Shown: positions 8,346 to 16,945 of the stretch, piece after piece
Layout: each line of letters opens with the position of its first letter
Position numbering within the stretch: position 1 is the stretch's first letter
DNA from: Microbacterium sp. C5A9
GTDB taxonomy: Bacteria; Actinomycetota; Actinomycetes; Actinomycetales; Microbacteriaceae
Direction of reading: 5' to 3'
Length of the DNA: 64,000 bases
Assembly (NCBI RefSeq): GCF_022627955.1
Contig: NZ_JABXGD010000001.1
Span: 638,156-702,155, forward strand
The notes under the pieces: model-generated
What the model was told of the DNA's origin: nothing
Seen by the model: the letters and a program-made list of their open reading frames with translations, nothing else
Databases searched by the model: none
Program-made: the position numbers and the translations under genes

Positions 8346-9215
8346 TCACGCGCGCAGGCGCAAGCCCTTGTCGGTCTCCTCGAGAGGGAAGAACGCCGCG
8401 CGTTCCTCCGGAGTGCGGTTCGGGGTGTGCAGCGCGAGCAGCAGGTCGCCGTCGGCATCCGCGAAGATCATGCCGTGCCCGCCGTCGGCCGGCCAGATCG
8501 CGTGTTCGCTCTGGGACCAGGGGCCGATGATCGAGTGGGATGCGGAGGTCGCCACGCCCATCGCATAGCCGGAGTCCCCGAAGCTGGACCACAGCATCAG
8601 CAGCCGCCCGTCGCGGGTGCGGTGCAGCGAGGGGCCGTCGGTGACGAACACCTGCGGGAATTCGGGCCGGGGGATCGAACGCGCCCACGGCGCCTCTGAT
8701 GCTCGGAACAGCAATCGCGGCGCACCCACCGCGGTGCGCAGGTCGTCGGTGAGCCGCATGGCGTGCACCTCGCCATCGCCGACGTCTTTCCACTCGTGGC
8801 AGAAGACGAGGTAGGGGACGCCGTTCTCGATGTGCAGGGTGCCGTCCAGGCACTCCCACCCGCGCGGGGTCAGCGGTCCGTCGGACCATGGCTCGTAAGG
8901 GCCTTCGGGGCGATCGGCTCGCAGCACCTGGGTGCCCCGACGGTGCCCCTCTGCCGTGAAGGTCGCGAACATGTAGAAGCCCGAGTCATACCGGTGCACC
9001 TCCGGCGCCCAGTACTGCGTGCGAGACCAGAAGTCGCTCGGCGGACGGAATGCCGGGAGCGGACCGTGCCATTCCTCGAGATCGTCGCTCCAGTAGGTGT
9101 CGAATCCGGTGGCGGGGCCGCTCCAGATGTTCACGTCGGTGCTGCCGAACAGCCAGTGGCGTCCCGCGTCGACCAGGACGAACGGGTCGCGAATCTGGAT
9201 CTCGTCGAGTCTCAC
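8346..9215 (-). CDS. Glycoside hydrolase family 43-type protein
   Basis: The 289-residue protein is a five-bladed beta-propeller candidate. IQIRDPFVL (about residues 6-14) holds the catalytic-base Asp seen in GH43, YWAPEVHRYDSGFYMFAT is a typical blade, LDGTLHIENGVPYLVF a second, and DGGHGMIF lies near the end. GH43 enzymes remove arabinose, xylose or galactose side groups. There is no signal peptide, so it likely works inside the cell on imported oligosaccharides. The GTG start at 9215 overlaps the lacI stop by 4 bases (GTGA), so it is translated with the repressor gene and is probably under the same LacI control. Confidence 0.82.
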   Translation of the reverse strand: MRLDEIQIRDPFVLVDAGRHWLFGSTDVNIWSGPATGFDTYWSDDLEEWHGPLPAFRPPSDFWSRTQYWAPEVHRYDSGFYMFATFTAEGHRRGTQVLRADRPEGPYEPWSDGPLTPRGWECLDGTLHIENGVPYLVFCHEWKDVGDGEVHAMRLTDDLRTAVGAPRLLFRASEAPWARSIPRPEFPQVFVTDGPSLHRTRDGRLLMLWSSFGDSGYAMGVATSASHSIIGPWSQSEHAIWPADGGHGMIFADADGDLLLALHTPNRTPEERAAFFPLEETDKGLRLRA

Positions 9216-10231
9216 GACTCCGCACCGTCTTCCTGCCTCGGCGGTGCGGTCGACCCTCGGATCTCCAGCCTCGGCTGGAACACGACGTCGTGATCGGGAA
9301 TGTCGCCGTCGATGAGTGCCCGCATGCGGTTCCAAGCCAGAGTGCCCAGGGACTCGTGCGGGACGGATGCCGTCGTCAGAGGCGGTGTCATGAAGCGAGC
9401 GAAGGGGATGTCGTCGAAGCCGGTCACCGAGATGTCGTCCGGCACGCGGAGGCCCTGCTCCTGCAGTCCGTGGATCAGGCCGATGGCGACCAGGTCGTTG
9501 AAGGCGAGCACCGCTGTCGCGCCGCTGCGGGCCACGGCGGGCGCCGCCGCCAAGCCGTGCTCGCTGTTCGCCCCGCCGCGCACCCGGGTCAGGGACAGGT
9601 CCTTCGTCGAGCCCGTCACATCGCCGATCCCGCGGAGTCGGTTCTCGTTGGCCGGCCCGTCCGGGCCTTCGACGTAGGCCAGGTGCCGGTGCCCGAGGGA
9701 GTGCAGATGTCGTGCGAGCGCCTCGAGCCCGGCTCGGGAGTCGACCGTCAGGGTGGGCGCGGAGGTGGAATGACTCGAGCGGTTCAGGAGTACCACGGGA
9801 CCCAGCGCGTTGGTCGTCTCTCCGAGTGCCGCGTCGGGCATCCGCGGCGCGCACAGCACGAGAGCATCGCAGCGGCGGCGCACCTCAGCCGCCAGCAGCG
9901 GTTCGTCCTCGGGTGATTCGGCCGAATCGGCGACGAGCACGCGGTACCCGTCGGCTGCGGCGGCCTTGCTGAGACTCGCCAGCACCGCCTGGAAGCTGGG
10001 GTTGGTGAGGTCGGGCACGAGGAACGCGATCGCCTTCGTCTGTCCGAGGGAGAAGCTGCGGGCGAGGTGATTGGGGGAGTAGTGCAGCTCCCGGGCTGCC
10101 GTCCGGACGCGCTCGGCCGTCTCGGGGTCGCCGAAGAACCGATCGTTCATGACGCGCGACACTGTGGCGGGCGAGACGCCCGCGGCCTGCGCCACCGCGC
10201 TGATCGTGGTCGCTCCGGAGCGTGGAGTCAT
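9212..10231 (-). CDS. LacI-family transcriptional repressor of the sugar locus
   Basis: The 339-residue protein has an N-terminal helix-turn-helix (TISAVAQAAGVSPATVSRVM, about residues 9-28), the hinge segment YSPNHLARSF and a periplasmic-binding-like sensor domain ending in SVTGFDDIPFARFMTPPLT. It should bind the GAGAAATCGGTTTC sites at 5029, 5181 and 10304 and be released by the imported sugar or a breakdown product. An operator copy sits 73 bases before its own start, indicating autoregulation. It is co-transcribed with the GH43 gene downstream. Confidence 0.93.
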   Translation of the reverse strand: MTPRSGATTISAVAQAAGVSPATVSRVMNDRFFGDPETAERVRTAARELHYSPNHLARSFSLGQTKAIAFLVPDLTNPSFQAVLASLSKAAAADGYRVLVADSAESPEDEPLLAAEVRRRCDALVLCAPRMPDAALGETTNALGPVVLLNRSSHSTSAPTLTVDSRAGLEALARHLHSLGHRHLAYVEGPDGPANENRLRGIGDVTGSTKDLSLTRVRGGANSEHGLAAAPAVARSGATAVLAFNDLVAIGLIHGLQEQGLRVPDDISVTGFDDIPFARFMTPPLTTASVPHESLGTLAWNRMRALIDGDIPDHDVVFQPRLEIRGSTAPPRQEDGAES

Positions 10232-10292
10232 CGGGTTCTCCTCCCGAGCGGTGAGCGGTGAGCGGTGCGGCCGCTGGCTCGCGGCTCACGTC

Positions 10293-10317
10293 AGTGTATC
10301 GGTGAAACCGATTTCTC
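10293..10317 (-). promoter_or_regulatory. lacI promoter element with LacI operator
   Basis: On the minus strand GAGAAATCGGTTTC occupies 10317-10304, identical to the two transporter operators, and is followed closely by TACACT (10298-10293), a plausible -10. The operator then lies in the promoter spacer. No good -35 is visible, so the promoter itself is less certain than the operator. Confidence 0.7.
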
Positions 10318-10355
10318 GCATCGTCTGACGGTCGATCCCATCGTCGAGCGACTTC

Positions 10356-11159
10356 TCAGTAACTCGCGCGGGTGCTGTCGTCGGACGTCGGGATGAACCG
10401 GGTGGCCAGAGCCTCGGATGCGCGCGCGAGCATCGCCACGTCGGCGCCCACCGCCACGAAGTCGGCGCCGGCCGTGATGTACGCATCGGCGGCAGCCGGG
10501 TCGAAGGCGTTCACGCCGACGGGGACGCCGACGGTCGCGACGGCGGCGAAGACCTGCTCGACGGCCGCGACGACCTCGGGGTGCGTCTGCTGCCCCAGCA
10601 GCCCCATCGAGGCCGAGAGGTCAGAGGGACCGACGAAGATCGCGTCGACACCGTCGACCGCGGCGATCTCGGAGGCCGCCTCGACTCCCGCTGCCGTCTC
10701 GATCTGCACCGTCAGGGACGTGTGCGTCGCGGAATCCTGCAGGTATCCGTCGACCCTGTTCCAGCGCGCACTGCGCGCGAGCGCACTTCCGACACCGCGC
10801 ACGCCGGCAGGCGGATACCGGGTCGCGGCGACGGCCGCACGCGCCTCGTCGGCCGATGACACCATCGGCACGATGAGGTTCTGCGCGCCGAGGTCGAGGA
10901 CCTGTTTGATCGCGACGACGTCGTTGACCGGGACGCGGACCACCGGCGTGATCGGATACGCGGCTGCCACCTGCAGCTGCAGCAGGGTCGATTCGAGCGT
11001 GTTCGCGGAGTGCTCCATGTCGATCAGGAGCCAGTCGAGCCCGGACCCGGCGGCGACCTCGGTGACCAGCGGACTGCCCGAGCAGGCCCACATCCCGATC
11101 AGCGACCGGTCGGAGGCCGCGAGCTGCTCGCGGAAGGAGGGGCTCAGATGAAGCGGCAT
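10356..11159 (-). CDS. hpaI: 4-hydroxy-2-oxoheptanedioate aldolase (HpaI)
   Basis: This 267-residue class II pyruvate aldolase catalyses the last step of homoprotocatechuate breakdown, splitting 4-hydroxy-2-oxoheptanedioate to pyruvate and succinate semialdehyde. The active-site His is in LLIDMEHSANT (H50), and the metal ligands are in VQIETAAG (E154) and VGPSDL (D180). Length equals that of the family. It is the last gene of the minus-strand hpa operon and its start overlaps the hpaH end by 16 bases. No succinate semialdehyde dehydrogenase is recognisable beside it. Confidence 0.92.
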   Translation of the reverse strand: MPLHLSPSFREQLAASDRSLIGMWACSGSPLVTEVAAGSGLDWLLIDMEHSANTLESTLLQLQVAAAYPITPVVRVPVNDVVAIKQVLDLGAQNLIVPMVSSADEARAAVAATRYPPAGVRGVGSALARSARWNRVDGYLQDSATHTSLTVQIETAAGVEAASEIAAVDGVDAIFVGPSDLSASMGLLGQQTHPEVVAAVEQVFAAVATVGVPVGVNAFDPAAADAYITAGADFVAVGADVAMLARASEALATRFIPTSDDSTRASY

Positions 11160-11929
11160 GCGATCGTTCCCATCGGTCCGTAGTCACACAGCACCTCGTC
11201 GCCGCGCGACACCCACATCGGGCGTGTGAACGATCCTGCCAGGATGATCTCCCCGGCCTCCAGACGCGCGCCGTGCTGATGGAACTTGTTCGCGAGCCAG
11301 GCGACGCCCGTCGCGGGGTGCCCGAGCACGCCGGCCGCGACGCCGGTCTCCTCGATCTCGCCGTTGCGCGAGAGCACACCCGGTACCCAGCGGAGGTCGA
11401 TCTCGTCCGGACGCTTGCGCACGGTGCCGAGCACCATCGCTCCATAGGCCGCGTTGTCGCTGATCGTGTCGACGATCGTGCGACCCTCGAGCTCGATGTG
11501 CGAGTTCAGTACCTCGAGGGCGGGCACGGCGTAGTCGATCGCCGCGAGGGCGTCATCGAGCGTGCAGTCGGGCCCCTCGAGCGGATGCTTGAGCACGAAA
11601 GCGAGCTCGACCTCGATGCGCACGTTCGAGAAGTGATCGACCGGGATCTCGGCGCCCGACTCGTGGACCGTGTCGTCGAACATCACACCGTAGTCGGGCT
11701 CGGTGATGCCGGTGGCCTGCTGCATCGCCTTGGACGTCAGGCCGATCTTGCGCCCGACGAGCCGACGGCCCGCAGCGATCTGCGAGTCGCGCCACACGCC
11801 CTGGATCGCGTACGAGTCCTCGACCGTGGCCTCGGGATGGCGAGCGGTGATCCGGGGGATCACCCCGTGGGTGCGATCAGCCTCGGCCAGCTCTGCGGCG
11901 ATCTGTTCGATGGTGTCTGCGGACAGCAT
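11144..11929 (-). CDS. hpaH: 2-oxohept-3-enedioate hydratase (HpaH)
   Basis: This 261-residue enzyme of the fumarylacetoacetase-like hydratase family adds water to 2-oxohept-3-ene-1,7-dioate, giving the substrate of Hpa[17 protein letters not shown] carries the acidic metal ligands, and [10 protein letters not shown] and [13 protein letters not shown] are also typical. It starts at ATG 11929 after a clear GAGGAGAG. It sits between hpaD (25-base gap) and hpaI (overlap) in one transcription unit. Confidence 0.92.
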   Translation of the reverse strand: MLSADTIEQIAAELAEADRTHGVIPRITARHPEATVEDSYAIQGVWRDSQIAAGRRLVGRKIGLTSKAMQQATGITEPDYGVMFDDTVHESGAEIPVDHFSNVRIEVELAFVLKHPLEGPDCTLDDALAAIDYAVPALEVLNSHIELEGRTIVDTISDNAAYGAMVLGTVRKRPDEIDLRWVPGVLSRNGEIEETGVAAGVLGHPATGVAWLANKFHQHGARLEAGEIILAGSFTRPMWVSRGDEVLCDYGPMGTIACRFI

Positions 11930-11954
11930 CCGTCTCTCCTCTGCGTCTGATCGG

Positions 11955-13115
11955 TCAGAGCTGGTGGCCGAGCTTGTACTCGCCCTGCTTGTACTCGGGC
12001 ATGCCCTCGTCGTCGGGACGCGTGTACGAGAACCCGTCTGCGCCGATCGTGACGGCCATCTCCGAGCTGTCGGTGCGGGCGACGACCGGCTGCGGATTGC
12101 CGTCGAGATCGAGCACGAGCGAGGCCTCGGTGTACCAGGAGGGCACGACGGGGTTGCCCCACCAGTCGCGGCGCTGGTTGTCGTGCACGTCCCATGTCAC
12201 GACGGGGTTGTCGGGGTCGCCCGTGTAGTAGTCCTGCGTGTACACCTCGACGCGGTGGCCGTCGGGGTCGCGCAGGTACAGGTAGAACGCGTTCGAGACA
12301 CCGTGCCGCCCGGGGCCCCGCTCGATCGCGTCGGAGCGTCGGAGGGCGCCGAGCTTGTCGCAGATCGCCAGGATGTTGTGCTTCTCGTGGGTCGCGAAGC
12401 ATACGTGGTGCATGCGCGGGCCGTCGCCGCCGGTCATCGCCGTGTCGTGCACGGTCGGCTTGCGGCGCATCCAGGCGGCGTACACCGTTCCCTCGTCGTC
12501 CTGGATGTCCTCGGTCACTCGGAAGCCCAGGTCCTGCATGAACTTGACGGCTCGCGGCACGTCGGGGGTGACCTGGTTGAAGTGGTCCAGGCGCACGAGC
12601 TCGCCGGGGATGTGCAGGTCGTAGCGCCACGACATCCGCTCGACGTGGTCGGACTGGTGGAAGAACTCGATGGGGAAGCCCAGCGGATCGACGACGCGCA
12701 CCGAGTCGCCGACGCCCTTCACGAACCCGTCGGGGTTGCGGCGCACGTCGCAGCCGAGCTCGGAGTAGAACGCGACCGCGAGGTCGAGGTCGGCTGCCGA
12801 GCGGACGCGGTACGAGAACGCGGCGACCGCGGCGATCGGTCCCTTGCGGAGCACCAGGTTGTGGTGGATGAACTCCTCGGTCGAGCGGAGGTAGATCGCC
12901 TCGTCGTCTTCTTCCGTGACGTACAGGCCGAGCACGTCGACGTAGAACACCCGCGAGGCGGCGAGGTCGGTGACGACCAGTTCCATGTAGGCGCAGCGCA
13001 GCACATCGGGCGGCGTGCTCTCGGGGGTCGCGACGGGGTTGTCGGTCTGGATCGGAGCCTCCTGGCTCACGTAGTAGCCCGAGGAGGTCAGCGTCTTCGC
13101 GGTCTTGTCGGTCAT
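11955..13115 (-). CDS. hpaD: 3,4-dihydroxyphenylacetate 2,3-dioxygenase (homoprotocatechuate dioxygenase)
   Basis: This 386-residue extradiol ring-cleaving enzyme of the vicinal-oxygen-chelate type strongly resembles the Arthrobacter MndD and Brevibacterium enzymes. It opens homoprotocatechuate to 5-carboxymethyl-2-hydroxymuconate semialdehyde using Mn(II) or Fe(II). The ligands are H178 (RLDHFNQVTPD), H237 (MHHVCFATHEKH) and E290 (HRVEVYTQDYYTGDPDNP). ATG 13115 follows AAGGAC at good spacing; a GTG at 13133 would add six residues. Compared with MndD as I remember it, the N-terminus is about 20 residues longer. It is the fourth gene of the operon. Confidence 0.95.
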   Translation of the reverse strand: MTDKTAKTLTSSGYYVSQEAPIQTDNPVATPESTPPDVLRCAYMELVVTDLAASRVFYVDVLGLYVTEEDDEAIYLRSTEEFIHHNLVLRKGPIAAVAAFSYRVRSAADLDLAVAFYSELGCDVRRNPDGFVKGVGDSVRVVDPLGFPIEFFHQSDHVERMSWRYDLHIPGELVRLDHFNQVTPDVPRAVKFMQDLGFRVTEDIQDDEGTVYAAWMRRKPTVHDTAMTGGDGPRMHHVCFATHEKHNILAICDKLGALRRSDAIERGPGRHGVSNAFYLYLRDPDGHRVEVYTQDYYTGDPDNPVVTWDVHDNQRRDWWGNPVVPSWYTEASLVLDLDGNPQPVVARTDSSEMAVTIGADGFSYTRPDDEGMPEYKQGEYKLGHQL

Positions 13116-13145
13116 GTCAGCGTCCTTGCTCACGTCGGGTTCGGG

Positions 13146-14642
13146 TCAGTTCTTGCCGAAGGTCGGGTTGTGGGCACCGCCGAGCGTGATGTGCACGCTC
13201 TGCTGGTCGGTGTAGAAGTCGATCGAGCGGTAGCCGCCCTCGTGACCGAGACCCGAGGCCTTGACGCCGCCGAACGGGGTGCGCAGGTCTCGGACGTTGT
13301 TGCTGTTCAGCCACACCATGCCGGCCTCGACGGACTGCGCGAAGTTGTGCGCGCGCGTCAGGTCGTTGGTCCAGATGTAGGCCGCGAGGCCGTACTTCGT
13401 GTTGTTCGCGAGCGCGAGCGCCTCGTCGTCGGAGTCGAACGGCGTGATCGCGACGACGGGCCCGAAGATCTCCTCCTGGAAGATGCGGGCGTCGGGGGAG
13501 ACGTCGGCGAACACCGTCGGCGCCACGAAGTTGCCCTCGTCGAAGCCCTCGGGGCGCCCGCCGCCGGCGACGAGACGTCCCTCGGTCTTGCCGATCTCGA
13601 CGTAGCTCATCACCTTGTCGTAGTGCTCGGGGTGCACGAGGGCGCCCACCTCGGTCGCGGGATCGTGCGGGTAGCCGACTCTGACGCGCGTCGCCTGCGC
13701 CGCATAGCGCTCGACGAACTCGTCGTAGATCGCGCGCTCGACGAGGATGCGGGATCCTGCCGTGCAGCGCTCGCCGTTGAGCGAGAAGACGCCGAAGATC
13801 GTGGCGTCGACCGCGGCCTCGAGGTCGGCATCGGCGAACACGACGGCGGGAGACTTGCCGCCGAGCTCCATCGACAGGCCCTTGAGGAACGGCGCGGCGT
13901 TGCCGAAGATGATCTGCCCGGTGCGGCTCTCACCGGTGAAGGAGATGAGCGGGACGTCGGGATGCTTCACGAGTGCGTCTCCGGCGTCTTCGCCGAGTCC
14001 GTTCACGAGGTTGAAGACGCCGTTCGGAAGACCTGCCTCCTCGAAGATCCCGGCCCACAGCGAGGCCGAGAGCGGCGTGAACTCGGCGGGCTTCAACACC
14101 ACGGTGTTGCCGGTCGCGAGTGCGGGACCGAGCTTCCACGACTCGAGCATGAACGGCGTGTTCCACGGCGTGATGAGGCCGGCGACGCCGATCGGCTTGC
14201 GATTGACGTAGTTCATCTGCTTGCCCGGCACCTTGAAGGCGTCGTCGGACTGCGCGACGATCAGGTCGGCGAAGAAGCGGAAGTTCTCGGCGGCGCGACG
14301 TGCCTGCCCGAGGGCCTGCGTGATGGGGAGGCCGGAGTCGTACGACTCGAGCTCCGCGAGTCGGGCGTCGCGCGACTCGACGATGTCGGCGATCCGGTGC
14401 AGCACCCGTGAGCGCTCGCGGGGGAGCATGCGCGGCCACGGGCCCTCGTCGAAGGCCCGCTTCGCGGCGGCGACCGCGAGCTCGATGTCGGCCTTCTTGC
14501 CGGCGGCGGCGGTCGTGTACGTCCGGTTCGTCACGGGGTCGAGCACATCGAACGTGTCGCCGTCGACGGAGTCCACGAACGCGCCGTCGATGTAGTGCTG
14601 GATGTGGTCGGGCAGATCTGCGGGAATGCGGGAATCGGTCAT
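13146..14642 (-). CDS. hpaE: 5-carboxymethyl-2-hydroxymuconate semialdehyde dehydrogenase (HpaE)
   Basis: This 498-residue aldehyde dehydrogenase uses NAD+ to oxidise the ring-cleavage aldehyde to 5-carboxymethyl-2-hydroxymuconate. Catalytic E259 is in SMELGGKSP and nucleophile C293 in NGERCTAGSR; the NAD-binding ITPWNTPF is at about 157-164. The frame stays open to 15473, but ATG 14642 overlaps the gntR stop as ATGA and gives the family's normal length. The assignment to HpaE rather than another dehydrogenase rests on position between gntR and hpaD. Confidence 0.93.
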   Translation of the reverse strand: MTDSRIPADLPDHIQHYIDGAFVDSVDGDTFDVLDPVTNRTYTTAAAGKKADIELAVAAAKRAFDEGPWPRMLPRERSRVLHRIADIVESRDARLAELESYDSGLPITQALGQARRAAENFRFFADLIVAQSDDAFKVPGKQMNYVNRKPIGVAGLITPWNTPFMLESWKLGPALATGNTVVLKPAEFTPLSASLWAGIFEEAGLPNGVFNLVNGLGEDAGDALVKHPDVPLISFTGESRTGQIIFGNAAPFLKGLSMELGGKSPAVVFADADLEAAVDATIFGVFSLNGERCTAGSRILVERAIYDEFVERYAAQATRVRVGYPHDPATEVGALVHPEHYDKVMSYVEIGKTEGRLVAGGGRPEGFDEGNFVAPTVFADVSPDARIFQEEIFGPVVAITPFDSDDEALALANNTKYGLAAYIWTNDLTRAHNFAQSVEAGMVWLNSNNVRDLRTPFGGVKASGLGHEGGYRSIDFYTDQQSVHITLGGAHNPTFGKN

Positions 14643-15325
14643 GACTCGTCTCCTCCGGTGGGGTGCGAACGGGTGTGCAGCGCATCGAGGAAGGCATCCC
14701 TCGTGCGCCAGCGGTGGTTGCGTGCGGCGAGCTCGATCTCGAGCGGATCGGCGTCCGCACGGATCAGCTGCAGGATCTGCGTGTGCTCCTCGACCGAGTG
14801 CCGGGCGCGGCCGGGAACGTAGGCGAACGTCGAGTCGCGGATACCGGAGAGCCGGGACCATCCGCGGTGCACGAGATCGAGCAGATGCGGGTTGGGGCAC
14901 GGGCCGAACAGCAGCGAGTGGAACTGCCGGTTGAGCTCGGTGAAGGCATGGGCGTCGAGGTGATCGAGCATCCGGGTCATCCGTTCGTTGACCGCCTCGG
15001 CGGCGTCGAGCGTCGCGGCGTCGAGCAGAGGCGCCGACAGCGCCGTGGCCGCACCCTCCACGAGGCCGAGTGTCTGCATCGTGTGCGCGTACTCGCTCTC
15101 GTCGACGAGCGTCACGCGCGCTCCCACGTTGCGCTCGAACGTGACCAGGCCTTCGGCTTCGAGCCGGCGGATGGCCTCGCGCACCGGCACGACGCTCATC
15201 CCCAGCTCCTCCGCGAGCGAGCCGAGAACCAGCCGGTACCCAGGGCCGAACGTGTGGCCGGCGATGCGCGCGCGGATCCAGGTGTAGGCCTGCTCCGACT
15301 TGCTGGAGGTCGTGGCAGAGGTCAT
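14639..15325 (-). CDS. GntR-family regulator (FCD type) of the hpa operon
   Basis: This 228-residue regulator has an N-terminal winged helix (LVLGSLAEELGMSVVPVREA and RRLEAEGLVTF, about residues 32-63) and a C-terminal helical ligand domain of the FadR/FCD type with metal-type residues in ELNRQFHSLLF and VEEHTQIL. It lies inside the operon, coupled by ATGA overlaps to hpaG upstream and hpaE downstream, so it likely regulates its own operon in response to hydroxyphenylacetate or a pathway intermediate (inference). The candidate operator is the AT-rich element in the divergent region near 16850. Confidence 0.9.
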   Translation of the reverse strand: MTSATTSSKSEQAYTWIRARIAGHTFGPGYRLVLGSLAEELGMSVVPVREAIRRLEAEGLVTFERNVGARVTLVDESEYAHTMQTLGLVEGAATALSAPLLDAATLDAAEAVNERMTRMLDHLDAHAFTELNRQFHSLLFGPCPNPHLLDLVHRGWSRLSGIRDSTFAYVPGRARHSVEEHTQILQLIRADADPLEIELAARNHRWRTRDAFLDALHTRSHPTGGDES

Positions 15326-16803
15326 CGCCGTGGCCCGTCCGCGGATGCCGTGCCGGTGGCGGCCTCGTACTTCGCGCGCCACTCGCCCGTGAGCGGGAAG
15401 AGCCCGTCGACCGGATGGCCCGCGGCGACCTGCTCGGCGATCCACGCGTCTTCGGTCTCCTGGGCGAGAGCATCGTCGGCCACCTGCTCGGCGAGCGCGG
15501 GCGGGATCACGATCACGCCGTCGCCGTCGCCCACGATGATGTCGCCGGGCTGCACGGTGGCTCCGCCGCACGAGATGATCGCATCGACGTCCCAGGGCAC
15601 GTGCCTGCGTCCGAGCACCGAGGGGTGCGCGCCCTGCGAGAAGACCGGGAGGCCGATCTCGGCCACCGCGTCGAAGTCGCGCACGCCGCCGTCGGTCACC
15701 ACGCCCGCCGCGCCCCGGGCGCGGGCTCGAAGCGCCAGGATGTCGCCGAGCGTGCCGGTGGTGGCGTCGCCGCGCGCCTCGATCACGATGATCTCGCCGT
15801 CGTCCACGGCGTCGAAGGCGCGCTTCTGCGCGTTGTAGCCGCCGCCGTGGCTTGCGAAGAGGTCTTCGCGGAAGGGGACGAAGCGCAGGGTCTTGGCGGT
15901 GCCGACGATCTTGGCTCCGGGGATGTTCGCGGACACGCCGTCGATGAAGCAGGAGTGGTGTCCCCGCTTGCGCAGCTGCGCGGAGAGCCCGGCGGTGGGT
16001 GCCTCGAGCAGCTTGGCGCGCAGTTCGGGGGAAAGCGCCGGAACAGACGTCTCGGCGGGAAGACCTGCGGCGTCACGAGAGCCCCAGGCTTCGGCGCGCT
16101 GCAGATCGTCGACCGCCGGGAGGGAGCCGAGGTCGCCGTCGAACGGGGTCTCGCCCTGCGTGACCGTGGTCACCAGGCGGCCGGTGGTGGGAGCCCCCGC
16201 GGCATCCGGAGCATCGACCTCGATCTCGACCACGTCGCCGGGCACGATCACCGACGACCCTGCGGGTGTGCCGGTGAGGATGACGTCGCCGGGCTCGAGC
16301 GTGAAGTGCTGGGAGAGGTCGGCGACGAGCTGGGCGAGCGGGAAGATCAGCCCGGCGGTGGTGTCGTCCTGCCGCAGCTCGCCGTTGACCCAGGCGCGCA
16401 CGCGGAGTGCCGACGGGTCGACGGTGCGGGCGTCGATGAGGTCGGGGCCGAGCGGCGTGAAGCCGTCGCCGCCCTTGGAGCGGACGTTGGAGCCCTTGTC
16501 GTTCGCGCGCAGATCGTAGAGACCGAGGTCGTTCGCGGCGGTGACCCACCCCACGTGATCCCAGGCGTCGGCGAGCGAGACGTGGCGCGCCGCTGTGCCG
16601 ATCACGAGAGCGATCTCGCCCTCGAAGGCCAGCAGCTCGGTGCCGGCGGGGCGTTCGACCGTGCCGCCGGAGGCGCCGACGGAGCTCGCGGGCTTGAGGA
16701 AGTAGGAGGGGGCGGCCGGGCGGCGGCCGCGCTGATCGGCGCGGGACGCGTAGCTCAGGTGGATCGCGATGATCTTTCCGGGGCGGGTCATGGATGCCGT
16801 CAC
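15322..16803 (-). CDS. hpaG: FAH-RraA fusion: probable HpaG isomerase/decarboxylase
   Basis: The 493-residue protein has two domains. Residues about 10-245 are a fumarylacetoacetate-hydrolase-type domain (LLAFEGEIALVIG; FPLAQLVADLSQHFTL; GDVILTGTPAG). Residues about 275-465 are an RraA-like domain with IPGAKIVGTAKTLRF and the metal-binding GVVTDGGVRDF motif. In enterobacteria HpaG is two FAH units that decarboxylate and isomerise 5-oxopent-3-ene-1,2,5-tricarboxylate; here an RraA unit, a family that includes 2-keto-acid decarboxylases and aldolases, takes the second place. The GTG start at 16803 follows GGAGG; it is the operon's first gene. Which domain does which step is unknown. Confidence 0.85.
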   Translation of the reverse strand: MTASMTRPGKIIAIHLSYASRADQRGRRPAAPSYFLKPASSVGASGGTVERPAGTELLAFEGEIALVIGTAARHVSLADAWDHVGWVTAANDLGLYDLRANDKGSNVRSKGGDGFTPLGPDLIDARTVDPSALRVRAWVNGELRQDDTTAGLIFPLAQLVADLSQHFTLEPGDVILTGTPAGSSVIVPGDVVEIEVDAPDAAGAPTTGRLVTTVTQGETPFDGDLGSLPAVDDLQRAEAWGSRDAAGLPAETSVPALSPELRAKLLEAPTAGLSAQLRKRGHHSCFIDGVSANIPGAKIVGTAKTLRFVPFREDLFASHGGGYNAQKRAFDAVDDGEIIVIEARGDATTGTLGDILALRARARGAAGVVTDGGVRDFDAVAEIGLPVFSQGAHPSVLGRRHVPWDVDAIISCGGATVQPGDIIVGDGDGVIVIPPALAEQVADDALAQETEDAWIAEQVAAGHPVDGLFPLTGEWRAKYEAATGTASADGPRR

Positions 16804-16848
16804 GGGGGCGCCTCCTCGCGCTCTTCGGCGACGCCTTGTGCGTCGTAT

Positions 16849-16868
16849 TCGAAATCATATATCATCGG
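16849..16868. promoter_or_regulatory. AT-rich promoter/operator candidate between hpaG and the transporter
   Basis: TCGAAATCATATATCATCGG stands out in a very GC-rich surrounding, in the 142-base divergent gap. Read on the minus strand it contains ATGAT-AT-ATGAT, which could serve as -10 sequence for hpaG and as a GntR-type binding site. There is no strict consensus to match it to. Confidence 0.45.
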
Positions 16869-16911
16869 TTCCACCCCCGGCAAGCATCCGAATCCCCCTC
16901 GCGAGCACGCC

Positions 16912-16927
16912 GTGACAATGCAGTCAC
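16912..16927. repeat. Dyad GTGAC-6-GTCAC upstream of the MHS transporter
   Basis: GTGAC (16912-16916) and GTCAC (16923-16927) form a perfect inverted repeat with a 6-base spacer, 18 bases before the transporter ATG. It may be a regulator site or a leader hairpin; no known consensus fits. Confidence 0.4.
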
Positions 16928-16945
16928 AACCGAAGGAGACACCCC

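Noticed and set aside
6413..8458. 681-codon minus-strand open frame opposite the barrel glycosidase
   Set aside because: Arg/Ala-rich shadow frame typical of GC-rich DNA; the plus strand has a ribosome site, family motifs and normal length.
11703..14411. 902-codon plus-strand open frame opposite hpaH/hpaD/hpaE
   Set aside because: It spans three well-recognised genes on the other strand and has no domain-like sequence.
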